Of a stretch of 64,000 nt of DNA, positions 13,715 through 64,000 are shown one piece after another. Origin of the DNA: Glandiceps talaboti (lineage: Eukaryota; Hemichordata; Enteropneusta; Spengelidae). The notes beneath the pieces are model-generated. The model made no database searches and was not told where the DNA came from. It saw only the letters and a program-made list of their open reading frames with translations. The DNA lies in contig NC_135560.1 of the NCBI RefSeq assembly GCF_964340395.1, forward strand, positions 4,050,998 to 4,114,997. The letters run 5' to 3'. Position 1 is the first letter of the stretch. Every line of letters begins with the position of its first letter. Position numbers and translations under genes: made by a program.

Positions 13715-14155
13715 TACCCATGTACAGCTATTGAATGGTTACTTATGACAAAACTGTTATCTGCCAAGATTAAGTGGAATATTTAGTTTCTAACAACTTA
13801 CAAGTACATATTTGATACATCTTTGTTTTGTTAAAACTGATACCCTCTCATTGTAGTCTTCTAAATTCCCATAAAAAGTCAAGTTTTCGCACAAATTCGA
13901 TTCTGCAATGGATATTAATAGGTAAAAAATTGATATGTTGTTTATTATGTTGCCTACATGCTTCATTGTATGAGAGACAAAGCTGTCTAAAACTGTGCTA
14001 GTGTGTGTTACCCTGTAAGGGTAAAATCCATTGTGACAATATCACTTAATTCCATGGATGCGAACTGATACATCTGATGTGAACAAACTGTTATTACTCG
14101 TTGTACAATGTTTTGTATTTGCAGCAAAGATGAACTATCAGAATTCTTTAAGTTA
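13715..14155. repeat. Dispersed repeat, copy B
   Basis: Same orientation as copy A at 1680-2101. It lies about 280 bases downstream of the GGAC array and just past the transporter first exon on the - strand. Confidence 0.88.
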
Positions 14156-14466
14156 TCAATAAAAACAGTAAATCAGAATCGTATTAAAATAAATCAATTT
14201 TGAATCAAATCTGGAATATGTTGTCTTCAATAGGCCTAGGGTGGTTGGACGATTTAAACAATATTTTCAAAATATGCATTTCACTTTGTGTGCTGTCACC
14301 GAATTGCACCTGGTTTAGACTAGTGGTACAGGTGGTGGAGTTGGGATTATGAGAATGCTTCAGACTCTTTACTATTCTGGAAAGTCGTTTGGATGGTTTA
14401 TCTTAAAATCTTCATTTTATAAAGTTAACTGCTATTTTAAAAGAATAAGGAACAGATGCTAGTTAC

Positions 14467-14788
14467 CGAATGCCATTTCTATGCTTCCAGTGATCGCAAT
14501 AACCCATGATGTACGTGCTGATCCTGACTCAAACGATGTCTGCAAAGCTACAAATACCGGACCCAAGGATTGATACACACCAAACACGAACATATAGCAT
14601 ACATGACATCCTACGATGACAAGCCAGCCATAGATTCCACCATCCTTCCCGTCAGAACTCATTCTATCATTGTGGTCGTTGGTTTCGGATTCAAAGTTTT
14701 TACCACAGTGATTTTTTCTGCTTCTATCTGATTCCATGCAGACGTCGACGTCATGCCCAAAGTTTGATCTCGCGCGTGCCTGGTTCAT
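14467..14788 (-). CDS. Monocarboxylate-transporter-like first coding exon (TM1 and start of TM2)
   Basis: ATG at 14786-14788; 107 codons and a clean donor TTCG|GTAACT in phase 1. A hydrophilic N-terminus (about residues 1-47) leads into DGGIYGWLVIVGCHVCYMF, which has the SLC16 'DGGxGWxV' signature at TM1. Then come FGVYQSLGPVFVALQTSF and SWVIAITGSIEM, as in 'FGVFFxExxxxFxxSxxxxSWIxSI'. Following exons should lie at lower coordinates on this strand, but none was recognised in 1-14.4 kb, so this is either a gene with a long first intron leaving the window or a stranded exon. It is downstream of, not upstream of, the C-terminal transporter exons. Confidence 0.78.
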
Positions 14789-15513
14789 AATGTGATGTCC
14801 ACAGGTTTGGAATGCCGAGCAACGTTATCAATAAGCTTACATAGTGAGTGAACAAAAGCCTCCGGGGTTTGACAAGAATTTACTACCTTAATTATAATAC
14901 GTCGTGATTTGCTGGAAAACAAACAACCCTACCATTCTGCCAAATTAGTACTTATATTTTGTAATACAAGTTGCTCAAATATTTTAATGCATATTGTGGT
15001 TTTTCATTTCACCGATTTTGCTGTTGTCAATAATACCGTTGCACAAGAAATCTGAGGAAATTATGAATGAGAGAGTTGACTCAAGGTCAAGTGGGATGCT
15101 TCAGTCGTCAAATAAGAACTCAATTATTGGGTTTCTGTCGTCACAATTGCAAACCACTGAACATAAAAAATCATTGGTACAATAACATTTACTCTTTATC
15201 TGTAAGTAGGCTTGTCGGAACACTTTTACCCTCTGAAGAGATGACCACGTTGTGTTGGAGCGTCCTTATTGACTTTATCCTTTCAAGCGATAGCCCATTA
15301 AGGGGCAAGACAAGACGTACGTGACAGTAAAGTTTACAAAGATGAATTATCAAACAACTTGTTTGTTCATTGCAGTATTGACCATAAAGTACGTCTATTC
15401 AAGCATTTGCACAGATTATTTTATTTGCATTCAGACGACCAATCTTAGCAAGATGTGCGCACTCAGCTTTTGCGCACTATTTATTGATAAACAATCTTCT
15501 CTCAGTCACGCTC
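14789..15513. other. Gene-free stretch upstream of the transporter first exon
   Basis: Would contain the promoter and 5' UTR of the - strand transporter exon. No clear TATA box or coding signal was seen. Confidence 0.5.
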
Positions 15514-15863
15514 GTTCATTCATTCATTCATCCATCCATTCATTTTCATTCATTCATTCATTCATTCATTCATTTATTCATCCACCCATCCATCCATCCA
15601 TCCATCCATTCATTCATTCATTCATTCATTCATTTATTCATCCATCCATTCATTCCTTCCTTCCTTCATCCATCCATCCATCCATCCATTCATTCATTCA
15701 TTCATTCATTCATTCATTCATTCATTCATTCATCCATCCATCCATCCATTCATTCATCCATCCATCCATCCATCCATCCATCCATCCATCCATTCATTCA
15801 TCCATCCATCCATCCATCCATCCATCCATCCATCCATCCATCCAATCCATTCATTCATTTCCA
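15514..15863 (+). repeat. CATT/CATC microsatellite
   Basis: About 350 bases of interspersed CATT and CATC tetranucleotides, which translate as runs of Ile-His-Ser/Pro. It joins the LINE remnant with no gap. Confidence 0.95.
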
Positions 15864-17105
15864 CGCTCGGTTTTTCAATCAATTTGACCAGGTTTCTGAT
15901 GACCCTGTTAGGAAAACAATTCCTAAATCTGCTATCAAAACTTGTGATCTTGACCCTTTTCCAACTGGCTTACTAGTAGAATGTCTACCCTTCCTATCAA
16001 CAATGATTAACAATTCACTATCTTCTGGGTCCTTCCCTGCTGTCTTCAAAACTGCGCTTGTAACACCTCTCCTTAAAAAACCATCCCTTGATCCAAATGG
16101 ATTACAAAATTACCGCCCTGTTTCAAACTTACCCTTTCTTTTTAAGCTCTTAGAGCAAATTGTTTTTTCACAACTTGTCAATTATCTCAAGTCAATGAAT
16201 TTATTACATCCATTACATTCAATCAGCATACAGAGCATTTCACAGCACAGAAACTGCACTTATCAAAATTCTTAATGACCTTCTCACTTCCATGTACAGT
16301 GATAAAATCAGTATTATAACTCTCCTTGACCTGTCTACAGTATATGATACCATCGACCATAATATCTTACTCCATCGACTCGAACACACTTATGGTATCA
16401 CCGACTCTGTTCTCGCCTGGTTTAGTCTTATCTTACCAACAGGACATAAGTTGTCACAGTTAATGGGTCAAGGTCAGATTCATCTGTTCTGTCTTTTGCT
16501 TTTCCTCAGGGTTCAGTTCTCGGACCGGTTCTGTTCGTGTTGTACACCAAATCCCTTTTTTATCTTGTAAGTTCACATTCTGTCGATCATCATGCATTTG
16601 CTGATGATAATCAATTGTATAAAAGTGCTCAAACTGACCAAATTCGACCCATGATCAAAACCATGGAGAATTGTATAGATGATGTTAAAGCATGGATGAC
16701 TCACAATAAACGTCAATTAAACGATAGTAAAACCAAAGCTATATTTATCACGTCACCCAGGCTGGCCACTAAAGAGTCTCTCCCTATTCACATCCATATC
16801 GGTGATGCCGATGTGCACTTTTCCTCTCGTGTCAAGAACCTCGGTGTCACTGTTGACTGTCATTTGAATATGGCAGAGCATGTTCAGAATGTCTGTAATC
16901 TATCGTATATGTACCTTCGTCGAATTGCTTCCATCCGTCATTTTCTAACGCAACAGGCCACCAAGACTCTTGTCTGTGCGTTTATTCTTTCTCGCTAAGA
17001 TTACTGTAATAGTTTAGATCTGCTTTTCGGTTGTTCTAAGAATCTTATTAAAAAGCTATTGCGCGTACAGAATGCAGCCGCACGCCTTGTGTGCAAAGCA
17101 CAGGG
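15864..17105 (+). mobile_element. Degenerate CR1/Jockey-type LINE, reverse transcriptase fragment
   Basis: Three frames together show non-LTR reverse transcriptase motifs in order: [11 protein letters not shown]...NYRPVSNLP (15.9-16.15 kb), a frame change near 16,215 before [31 protein letters not shown] (catalytic Asp), another frame change near 16,500, then HAFADDNQLYKS (the YADD box as FADD), LGVTVD and, after an in-frame stop at 16,996, DYCNSLDLLFG. The breaks show it is dead. Its 5' side runs into a CATT/CATC microsatellite and its 3' side into a CAAA microsatellite; the endonuclease part is missing. Confidence 0.88.
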
Positions 17106-17145
17106 AGCTCAGGCTCAGTTTGTTTTGTTTACAAATACAAGTAAA

Positions 17146-17250
17146 CAAACAAACAAACAAACAAACAAACAAAACACAAACACAAACAAATAAGTAAACA
17201 AACAAACAAACAAACAAATACACACACACGCAAACAAACAAACAAAAACA
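17146..17250. repeat. CAAA microsatellite
   Basis: (CAAA)n with CACAAACA and CACACACG interruptions; it marks the 3' limit of the LINE remnant. Confidence 0.9.
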
Positions 17251-17799
17251 ATTAAACCGACAAATGAGTAGATACATACATGAGTTTAAAGGGTAGAGAC
17301 TGATCAACATAGCTAGTACTATAGTACTATTAATACGTTTGCCGTGTGAAAAAAGTATTTTGTCTTGTCAAGAAAGAGTTTGTATGCAAAATGGTTATAA
17401 ATAATTACACCCTCACAGAAGTGGTGCACTTTTGGCAATGACTGTACATCGGGATGATAGAATTCAGACATTTCTTCTCCTTGATTTAACGCCATGACCC
17501 GCCATTACTACAGCTGACAGTGACAAATACTTTAACTGCAGAATGCAGCAGAATGGTCATCGGCGAGGTCACCAGTGAGGGCGTGATTTAGGACCTAGTT
17601 AGCTCTAACTGCCTTTACATTGACAAATCTGGTCCGGACTATGTTATATTAGTCAGCCTTTTTGGTCCGGACTATTGAAGGTCGAACTTAGACTGCCCTA
17701 ATGCTTTCATACAGTATTTTAAGGTCGGACTAGATACATTTTTACACATTGGTTGCTAAGGGCGTGGACGCGCTCACTCATGTCACCTTGTCCGCACAC

Positions 17800-17868
17800 T
17801 ACATCCATGCATGCATCCATACATGCATACATGCATGCATACATGCATGCATATATGCATACATGAGT
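17800..17868. repeat. CATG/CATA microsatellite
   Basis: Interspersed CATG, CATA and CATC tetranucleotides. Confidence 0.85.
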
Positions 17869-17979
17869 TTGCTTCATCCATATTATATTGTGATACAGTT
17901 ATATAAAACTCGATATCGAGTGTATTGTTTGATATGTCTTCACGGACTATTTGTTCGAATTATGATTATTTGACAATAT

Positions 17980-19110
17980 CGACACTTGAGTGATTCAAAT
18001 TCAAAATGAGAAACTTTGCAAATGAACTGTGAGGAATATAAAGACATCCAGTACGCTACCATTTATGGATGTACACTAACATGTATACTATATGAAATTT
18101 AAAGCGTGCATTCTTACGGTATTCAAAAGATTAGTTATTCAAATTACTCATCACAATTGAAATATATGTGCCTTATTATAATCAATGCATATACCAAATG
18201 ACAGAGAATTTGAAGTTTATGTTCCTAGATACTGCCTAATTGTCGAAAATCATTAATTATGGAAATAAATCATTAAATTCAAAACTAAGGCAACAGGCTT
18301 TACAAGACAAGTATGCTTTGTTATTGTTGATACATGTACTGGGATGAAATTTGAAGCTCGCGTTCTTACAATTTAGCCAAATTACCGAAATCAATAATAA
18401 TACAAAACACACATTAACAATAAAAACAAAGCAAACAGGAATTAAAAAAAAAACCTGAAAGCTAAACCAATAAACACGATAGCACTTGTGTGCTTTATTA
18501 TGTTCATGTGTACCATACCAATCTATATGGAATTTGAAGTTTACATTCCAAAATATTGCCAAATTATCAAAAATCATTAATTATGCAAATGACTCATTAC
18601 AATAAAAAACAAACTAAAATATACACGTGCACTTTGTGATTGTCAATGTACGTACCAAATGTTATGAAATTTGAAGCCAGCATTCAAGACAGCCGAACCA
18701 CCGAAGATCATACATTTATGCTACTGACTCATTAAAACTAAAACCTATGTCAACAATCTTAACAAGAAATGTATGCACTTTGCTATGGTTGATGTATGAA
18801 CCAAACTATATGAAATGTGAAGTTTGCATTCGTTAGATATATAGTCTCATTGCCGTATATCAATAATTATGCAAACCACACATTAAAAACACCGAACTAT
18901 GCCAACATGAATTATAGGACATGTTTGCTATTTATGGTTTATGCTTGTTTCAAATTATATGAAATTTGAAGCCTACATTCTTAAGAAAAAGCCTAATTAC
19001 TGAAAACCACTAATTATACAAATTACTCATTTTAACTAAACTACGCCAACAAGCTTTATAGCACATATATGCTTTGTTATCATTAATGCATGCATGTATC
19101 TAATGAAATT
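17980..19110. repeat. Degenerate AT-rich satellite, about seven units of roughly 145 bp
   Basis: The word GAAATTTGAAG (with variants) recurs near 18093, 18204, 18345, 18530, 18665, 18812 and 18961. Each is followed by a CATTCTTA-type word, ATTAAT, AATTACTCATT and TATGCTTTGTTAT. Spacing varies from 110 to 185 bases. Confidence 0.8.
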
Positions 19111-19279
19111 TGTATTACATCTTCCACTTGGTAATGACATGAACTGATTAGGTTTTGGTAAACATATCCAATGAACATTAATTCGTAATTTGCATAATTA
19201 ATGGTTTTAGTAATAGGCTCTATCTTAAAAAAATACATACTTGAAAATGTTTATTCACATGCTGATCCCTGCCAGGTAT

Positions 19280-19615
19280 ATGTGTTCTTTTGATGAATGA
19301 TTATGCAGTTGCCTATCCCTAGGCCTGTTGTTATCTTTGCAATATACATAATCATTTGGCTGTTGCTAAGGGCGAGGTCTTGTTGCTAGGCATATTTCAT
19401 ACACTTTTTGAATGTTTTGTTCCTTGTCTAAGTATCCCTGTTGTTATCTTTGTGAATTACATTGCAGTTTGGATGCTGTTATGGGCGTGGTCATGGTTGC
19501 TAGGGATATTTGCATACATATCTTGAATTGCCTATCAGATGATGTTGTTATTTTAGCAAAATATACTGGCATTTGGTTGTCGCTAAGGGTGTAGTCATGG
19601 TTGCAAGGGCAAAGT
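19280..19615. repeat. Three units of a roughly 110-bp repeat (GTTGCTAAGGGCG family)
   Basis: TGTTGTTATCTTTG-type starts at about 19326, 19438 and 19544, each followed by TTGCTAAGGGCGnGGTC and ATGGTTGCTAGGG. A related word lies at 17,750. Confidence 0.78.
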
Positions 19616-20179
19616 GTTCAAAATCTGCAGAATAACACTTCTAGTAACATCTCCGTTCCCACCAAATTTCACACCAATCTGCTCAGTAGTGATGACATTT
19701 TGTACTCAAATCACATACCTATAATGCGATCATTATGCTGCACCATGACTATAGCACTACTGAACCTTATCAGTTAGTTAATAATTTGGTACATATGTTA
19801 ACGATAACAAAGTGCATATCTCCTGTAAAGATTATTGATATAGCATATAGCTTTTAATTAGGTGGCCAAAGACTATGGCCTTGGGACCCCTATTGGTGTT
19901 CCTAGTGTTTTTCTTCTTCTTCTGCCATTTTTTTGTCGGGCTAGAACTAGAAAACGGGTGCCTGTAAACCTTTTAATCTTGATAGGATTATCAGGGACTA
20001 TGAGTACTCATGGACCTGACTAAGGAATATGGGCTGGTCACGTGACCTGGCCGCCAGATTGGATTTCGTGAAAATGTTCAACAATTTCTTCTAAAAAACT
20101 AGGGGTCCAGTTGGCTCGAAATGTGGTAGGTAGTGTGCATGTCCTGCCCTTTTAATTGTGTCGATAAAATCGTGTGCGG

Positions 20180-20870
20180 TCACGTGAAATTGGTCGCCAT
20201 ATTGGATTTTCGAAAGAATGGCATTTTTCTTTCAAAAATCATCTTCTCCAGAACAAGCATTCCACTTAGTGTGATCTTTTGTGTATAGCATCATATAAGT
20301 GATGTGTTCAAGTGTGTGAAAAACGTTGCAATCGATTGACCGCTATGGTGGCCATATTGGATTGTATGAAACTATAAAAATGACAACTTCTCCAAAAGCA
20401 CTGCACTGATTGACTTGCATTTTGGCAAATAGAATCAACTACTTGACTACTTTAAAATTTGTAATAAAATTACATGTGGTCGGCCGCCATATTTGATTTT
20501 TGGAAAAAATGGCATTTTTCTTTATAAATCTTCTTGTCCAGAATGAGCAGTTCTCTTGGTATGATATTTTGTGTATTGCATCATCTAAGTAATACCTTTC
20601 ACGTTTGTGAAAAGCATTGAAATTGGTTGACCGCTATGGTGGCCATATTGGATTTTATGAAAATTTAAAAATGCAACTTCTCCAGGAGCACTGCACTGAT
20701 TGACTTGTATTTTCGCAATTAGAATCAACTACTTCATTACTTTAAAATTTGTAAACTAAAGTTTGTAAACGAGAAAAAAAATCAATGCGTACTTTCATGG
20801 CAATCATTGATTTAAGAAATCCAGTGGTGACTATATTGGATTTTCCTTCAAATCATTTTTAAAATGTTCT
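20180..20870. repeat. Two-plus copies of an approximately 290-bp repeat
   Basis: GCCATATTGGATTTTCG...AATGGCATTTTTCTTT at 20195 and again at 20486. Both copies also share GGTTGACCGCTATGGTGGCC and CACTGCACTGATTGACTTG. Confidence 0.82.
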
Positions 20871-21004
20871 TCTCTGAAACCAGTGCATAGATAACCTTAC
20901 AATGTGGCGCGTAGAAGGAAGACTACTAAAACCTCAATGCAGCACATCATTGCCTGCTGGATAAACTGCTTGGTCCCCGCAAACGATGCTTGGAGCTTTA
21001 ATTT

Positions 21005-21070
21005 TTAGTTGTTATTGTTCAGCGCCTTTGAATGTTTTTATAATAGGGCGCTATAGAAAATAAATAAATG
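21005..21070 (+). mobile_element. LINE 3'-tail fragment
   Basis: GTTCAGCGCCTTTGAATG...GGGCGCTATAGAAAATAAATAAATG has the form of a CR1/L2-type element tail. It sits directly downstream of the - strand transporter stop codon. Confidence 0.6.
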
Positions 21071-21160
21071 TTAACTGTTAAAGACTTCAGCCTGTATTTG
21101 TTCCCGTTGAAACGCAGACAACCTGTTCACTATTTTCAAGTCTTTTGTCTCTCACTACAA

Positions 21161-21279
21161 TCATTTCACCACGACATACACGATAAATTGGCTCAGATAA
21201 GAAAGTCCAGCAAACACCACACAGGAACCATAAAAGTAGAAAGAATTGTTGTAATCCTTGGTTTTGTCATATATCCATC
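21161..21279 (-). CDS. Monocarboxylate-transporter-like last coding exon (TM12, stop)
   Basis: Acceptor TTTTCTCACAG, phase 1, continuing the exon at 21636-22096 across an intron that holds a CA/CACT microsatellite. It encodes WIYDKTKDYNNSFYFYGSC, the classic SLC16 'GWLYDxTGSYxxSFYxxGxxxxxxG' end, then VVFAGLSYLSQFIVYVVVK and a stop at 21161-21163. The cytoplasmic tail is very short. Confidence 0.85.
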
Positions 21280-21439
21280 CTGTGAGAAAATTATCGATAA
21301 AGAAAAGAATGTGTTGGTTTAATTTACATTGGCAATAGCGCTGCTACGAAACAGGGATTGGCTATAGTGGTGGTGGGCTGTCTGCCTCACACACATGTTG
21401 ACGTGTCTTCCTGTCTGTTTGTCTCTCTGTGTGTGGCTC

Positions 21440-21446
21440 TCTCTCA

Positions 21447-21491
<45 letters not shown>

Positions 21492-21600
21492 TCACTCACT
21501 CACTCACTCACTCACTCACTCACTCACTAACCCACCCAACCACCCACCCACCCACTCGCTCGCTCACTCACTCACTCACTCACTCACTCACTCACTCACA
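21440..21600. repeat. CA and CACT microsatellite in the transporter's last intron
   Basis: (CA)n then (CACT)n with ACCC/CCAC interruptions, between the two C-terminal transporter exons. Confidence 0.93.
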
Positions 21601-21635
21601 TGCTGACCGACCGACCAATCGACCTGCATGCCTAC

Positions 21636-22096
21636 CTCCAACTATCAATCCTCCAATACAGCCCCAAGGCGAGCTAACACACAAAGCTGCCGCCAAGTTA
21701 GATGAACCCACTACATCGTTAGTTGCTTGTGAATGCAGAGCGTAGAAAAGGCCACATAATAGTCCGAGAAAGGCGGTGTACACACAATATTTTGAGTACG
21801 TGTCAGCAAAGGGACTAAAAAGATTGGTTATTCCGGCTAAAATCAATGCTAAACCAAATAGGCTTGTACTTGTCATGGAGTGAGGTTTAAAACGTAGAAG
21901 AACAGGTGGAGCGAGTCTGCCTATTATACCTACAGCTCCAAATATGGACATGATTAGTGCAATGTTCCTTCCAGAACTGAGGCTCATAGACTTCGCTCGT
22001 GCAACCATGTGAGATGGTATGCCAAAGAAACCAGCTGCTATACCAAGTAGCGAGGCAAATGCGATTACATCAAATATTGGATATTTGATATAGAGA
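21636..22096 (-). CDS. Monocarboxylate-transporter-like (SLC16/MFS) C-terminal half, penultimate coding exon
   Basis: 153 codons in a hydrophobic frame with about five membrane segments, matching TM7-TM11 of SLC16-type transporters: IMSIFGAVGIIGRLAPPVL (the 'SxxGxxxxxGRxxxG' helix), LALILAGITNLFSPFA, FLGLLCGLFYAL and SPWGCIGGLIVGG. The donor GGAG|GTAGGC is in phase 1 and joins the last exon exactly. The 5' acceptor is weak: CTGTAG at 22097 (used) or AAAG at 22109, both phase 2. Earlier exons should lie at higher coordinates, but none was found, although the protease gene starts there on the other strand. SLC16 proteins carry monocarboxylates or other small solutes at the plasma membrane; the substrate here is unknown. 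Confidence 0.82.
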
Positions 22097-22109
22097 CTAC
22101 AGTCGCACA

Positions 22110-22633
22110 TTTCACTTTAATACGTTTTCCTACTTGAACAATCAATGTGAAACAACATATATCAATTCCATGTTTATAACTGAATAAATGTAAAAACTAG
22201 ACAGTACACAATGACAAACATTTTACACAATTGTTGTAATTTTTTGAGATGTTTTGAGCAACAAACAAGGACTTGGTATATGTTGTTTCGCATAGTTTTT
22301 TCAAGTAGGAAAACATACTAGAGTTATGTTATGAATAAGAAATCCAAACTAAATACCAATTTTTCATCCATATGGCCACTTTACTATAGGTGTAGGATGT
22401 AGACAGTTGTTAATGCGGCATATTAAGGTCGGTGCCTTGATTGGCAAATCCATTATATATCATTATCTTCAGAGATGATTAAATCGGAAATTACAGTTAA
22501 CACTTTGCTGTAATGAGACCAATGTGATGATTGATTTGAAATGACAGCAATTTGACAGGTGTTTAAACAAATGAAATGATATAAGTACCAAGAGTCAATC
22601 AATCGGACATATCAAACTTCTGAAGCACCCATC
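22110..22633. other. Region between transporter C-terminal exon and protease start codon
   Basis: Should hold the protease promoter and 5' UTR. It is AT-rich with no clear TATA box at a fitting distance and no transporter exon. Confidence 0.45.
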
Positions 22634-62991
<40,358 letters not shown>

Positions 62992-64000
62992 GTAATTGCT
63001 AGAACTGAATAAATTTCGGTAAACAAACCATGCAATTACTAGGTAATATCTTAAAAGTGCATGCCGAACATTTCATACAATTTCATTCATACATTGAGGG
63101 TAACAGAGTGGGTGTGTTTAAAAAGCTTTTTTGGTTTAGCTTTTAATTATCATGAGTAATTTGCACAATAAATAATACCCTATAATTACGAAAAATCTTT
63201 TGAATACAAGCTTGGTGTTTTATGTAATTAGGTACATATGTCATATATTGATAACAGAGAAAACAAATCCTACAAAGCTAGTTTATATAGCTTTTAGATC
63301 TGAGTGATGTGCATATTTAATGAGTTTCGACAATTAGGCAATATCTGCACATGTAACATTACATTTCATATACACCCTCAGACAAAATCTAATGTAAAAC
63401 AAACAATTACATAGGTACCGTGCACAGTGGAGCTGTAGAGGTAGTCAAGTTGAAATGTTGATTATCAGTTAGAAAATAAACTTACAATTGCAGCCATTAA
63501 AATTATCAAGTTCACGTGTAATGCTTTCTTTAGAAGCATGTATTCACTGCACTGTGAAAGAATAGCTTATCACTGTTCAGTGTGATTAGGCAAATGATCC
63601 GGCTGTGTTTGTTTAGTCTCTGTTATTGTTATATCAGTCTAGAGTTTCAATATATCTATCTTTGTGTTAAAAACGTAATGTCCCATGAGCAAAACACCAA
63701 GCCTACATCTTTTAGTTCACACATTAATGATAACAAATACACTTGTCCTAACAATATCATACCAATGTCCTAACAATATCCTAACAAAACCTTTGGTTTC
63801 AAATTGATGTGTATTTCTGTTCGCACTTTATTTTCCTTTTTTTTCAAATGAATTATTAATTTCCAATCTGTCGGTCTCACACAACGGGGCCACAAACTTT
63901 ACTAGTTTCTAAGAACTATTTTTTGTGGCCAAGGCCAGTAATTTGTTTTGTGATTCTCTACATTATCTATTTGTGGCTCATTTGACTTGTAAATTTTATA
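62992..64000. other. Start of protease intron 12 to window end
   Basis: AT-rich. A segment at about 63,130-63,370 resembles the 'GAGTAATTTGCATA' family seen at 19 kb, 35.4 kb and 59.4 kb. No further exon was seen. Confidence 0.5.

Noticed and set aside
16292-16998. Intact reverse transcriptase gene
   Set aside because: Frame changes near 16,215 and 16,500 and a stop at 16,996 interrupt it, and the endonuclease part is missing.

Overview
This is an AT-rich piece of a non-vertebrate animal genome. Short split exons with GT-AG borders, long introns, LINE, SINE and MITE debris and very many microsatellites and tandem repeats all point that way. The repeat types (tRNA-derived SINEs, a CR1-like LINE, foldback elements, 'GTTGCTAAGGGCG' and 'CCATATTGGAT' families) would suit a hemichordate, an amphioxus or a lophotrochozoan; the sequence alone does not settle which. 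There are no prokaryotic operons, no CRISPR array and no rRNA gene.

Genes. (1) The main gene is on the + strand, from 22,634 past 62,991. Twelve coding exons join in phase into 478 codons of a secreted ADAMTS-like (M12B/reprolysin) zinc metalloprotease: signal peptide, propeptide, catalytic domain with HEIGHSFGLDHD split across exons 9 and 10, and the start of a disintegrin-like region. The 3' end lies outside the window. Intron 8 is about 25.5 kb and holds most of the odd repeats. (2) On the - strand are two pieces of monocarboxylate-transporter-like (SLC16/MFS) genes: a first coding exon at 14,467-14,788, and the last two coding exons (TM7 to the stop) at 21,636-22,096 and 21,161-21,279. 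The C-terminal piece lies upstream of the N-terminal piece, so these are two tandem paralogues, remnants, or a misassembly. (3) A dead CR1/Jockey-type LINE reverse transcriptase lies at about 15,870-17,105.

Layout. 1-14.4 kb: no convincing gene; a 400-bp direct repeat, dispersed repeats, a 644-bp inverted-repeat element, a 288-bp tandem repeat and a GGAC minisatellite. 14.4-22.1 kb: transporter exons, LINE remnant, several degenerate tandem families. 22.6-34.6 kb: metalloprotease exons 1-8, with SINEs and foldback or TIR elements in the introns. 34.6-60.1 kb: giant intron 8, containing a 3.67-kb near-identical tandem duplication (43.0-50.4 kb), a 153-bp satellite that is open for over 700 codons, a 62-bp and a 94-bp satellite, and diverged flanking copies of the 62- and 153-bp units. 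60.1-63.0 kb: exons 9-12 among dense microsatellites, a perfect 2 x 75-bp palindrome and a 404-bp TIR element.

I see no unmistakable new biological system. The best candidates for a second look are the nested satellite complex at 51.5-55.7 kb, the perfect palindrome at 61.45-61.62 kb, the 3.67-kb duplication, and the protease's unusual Met-turn and giant intron.
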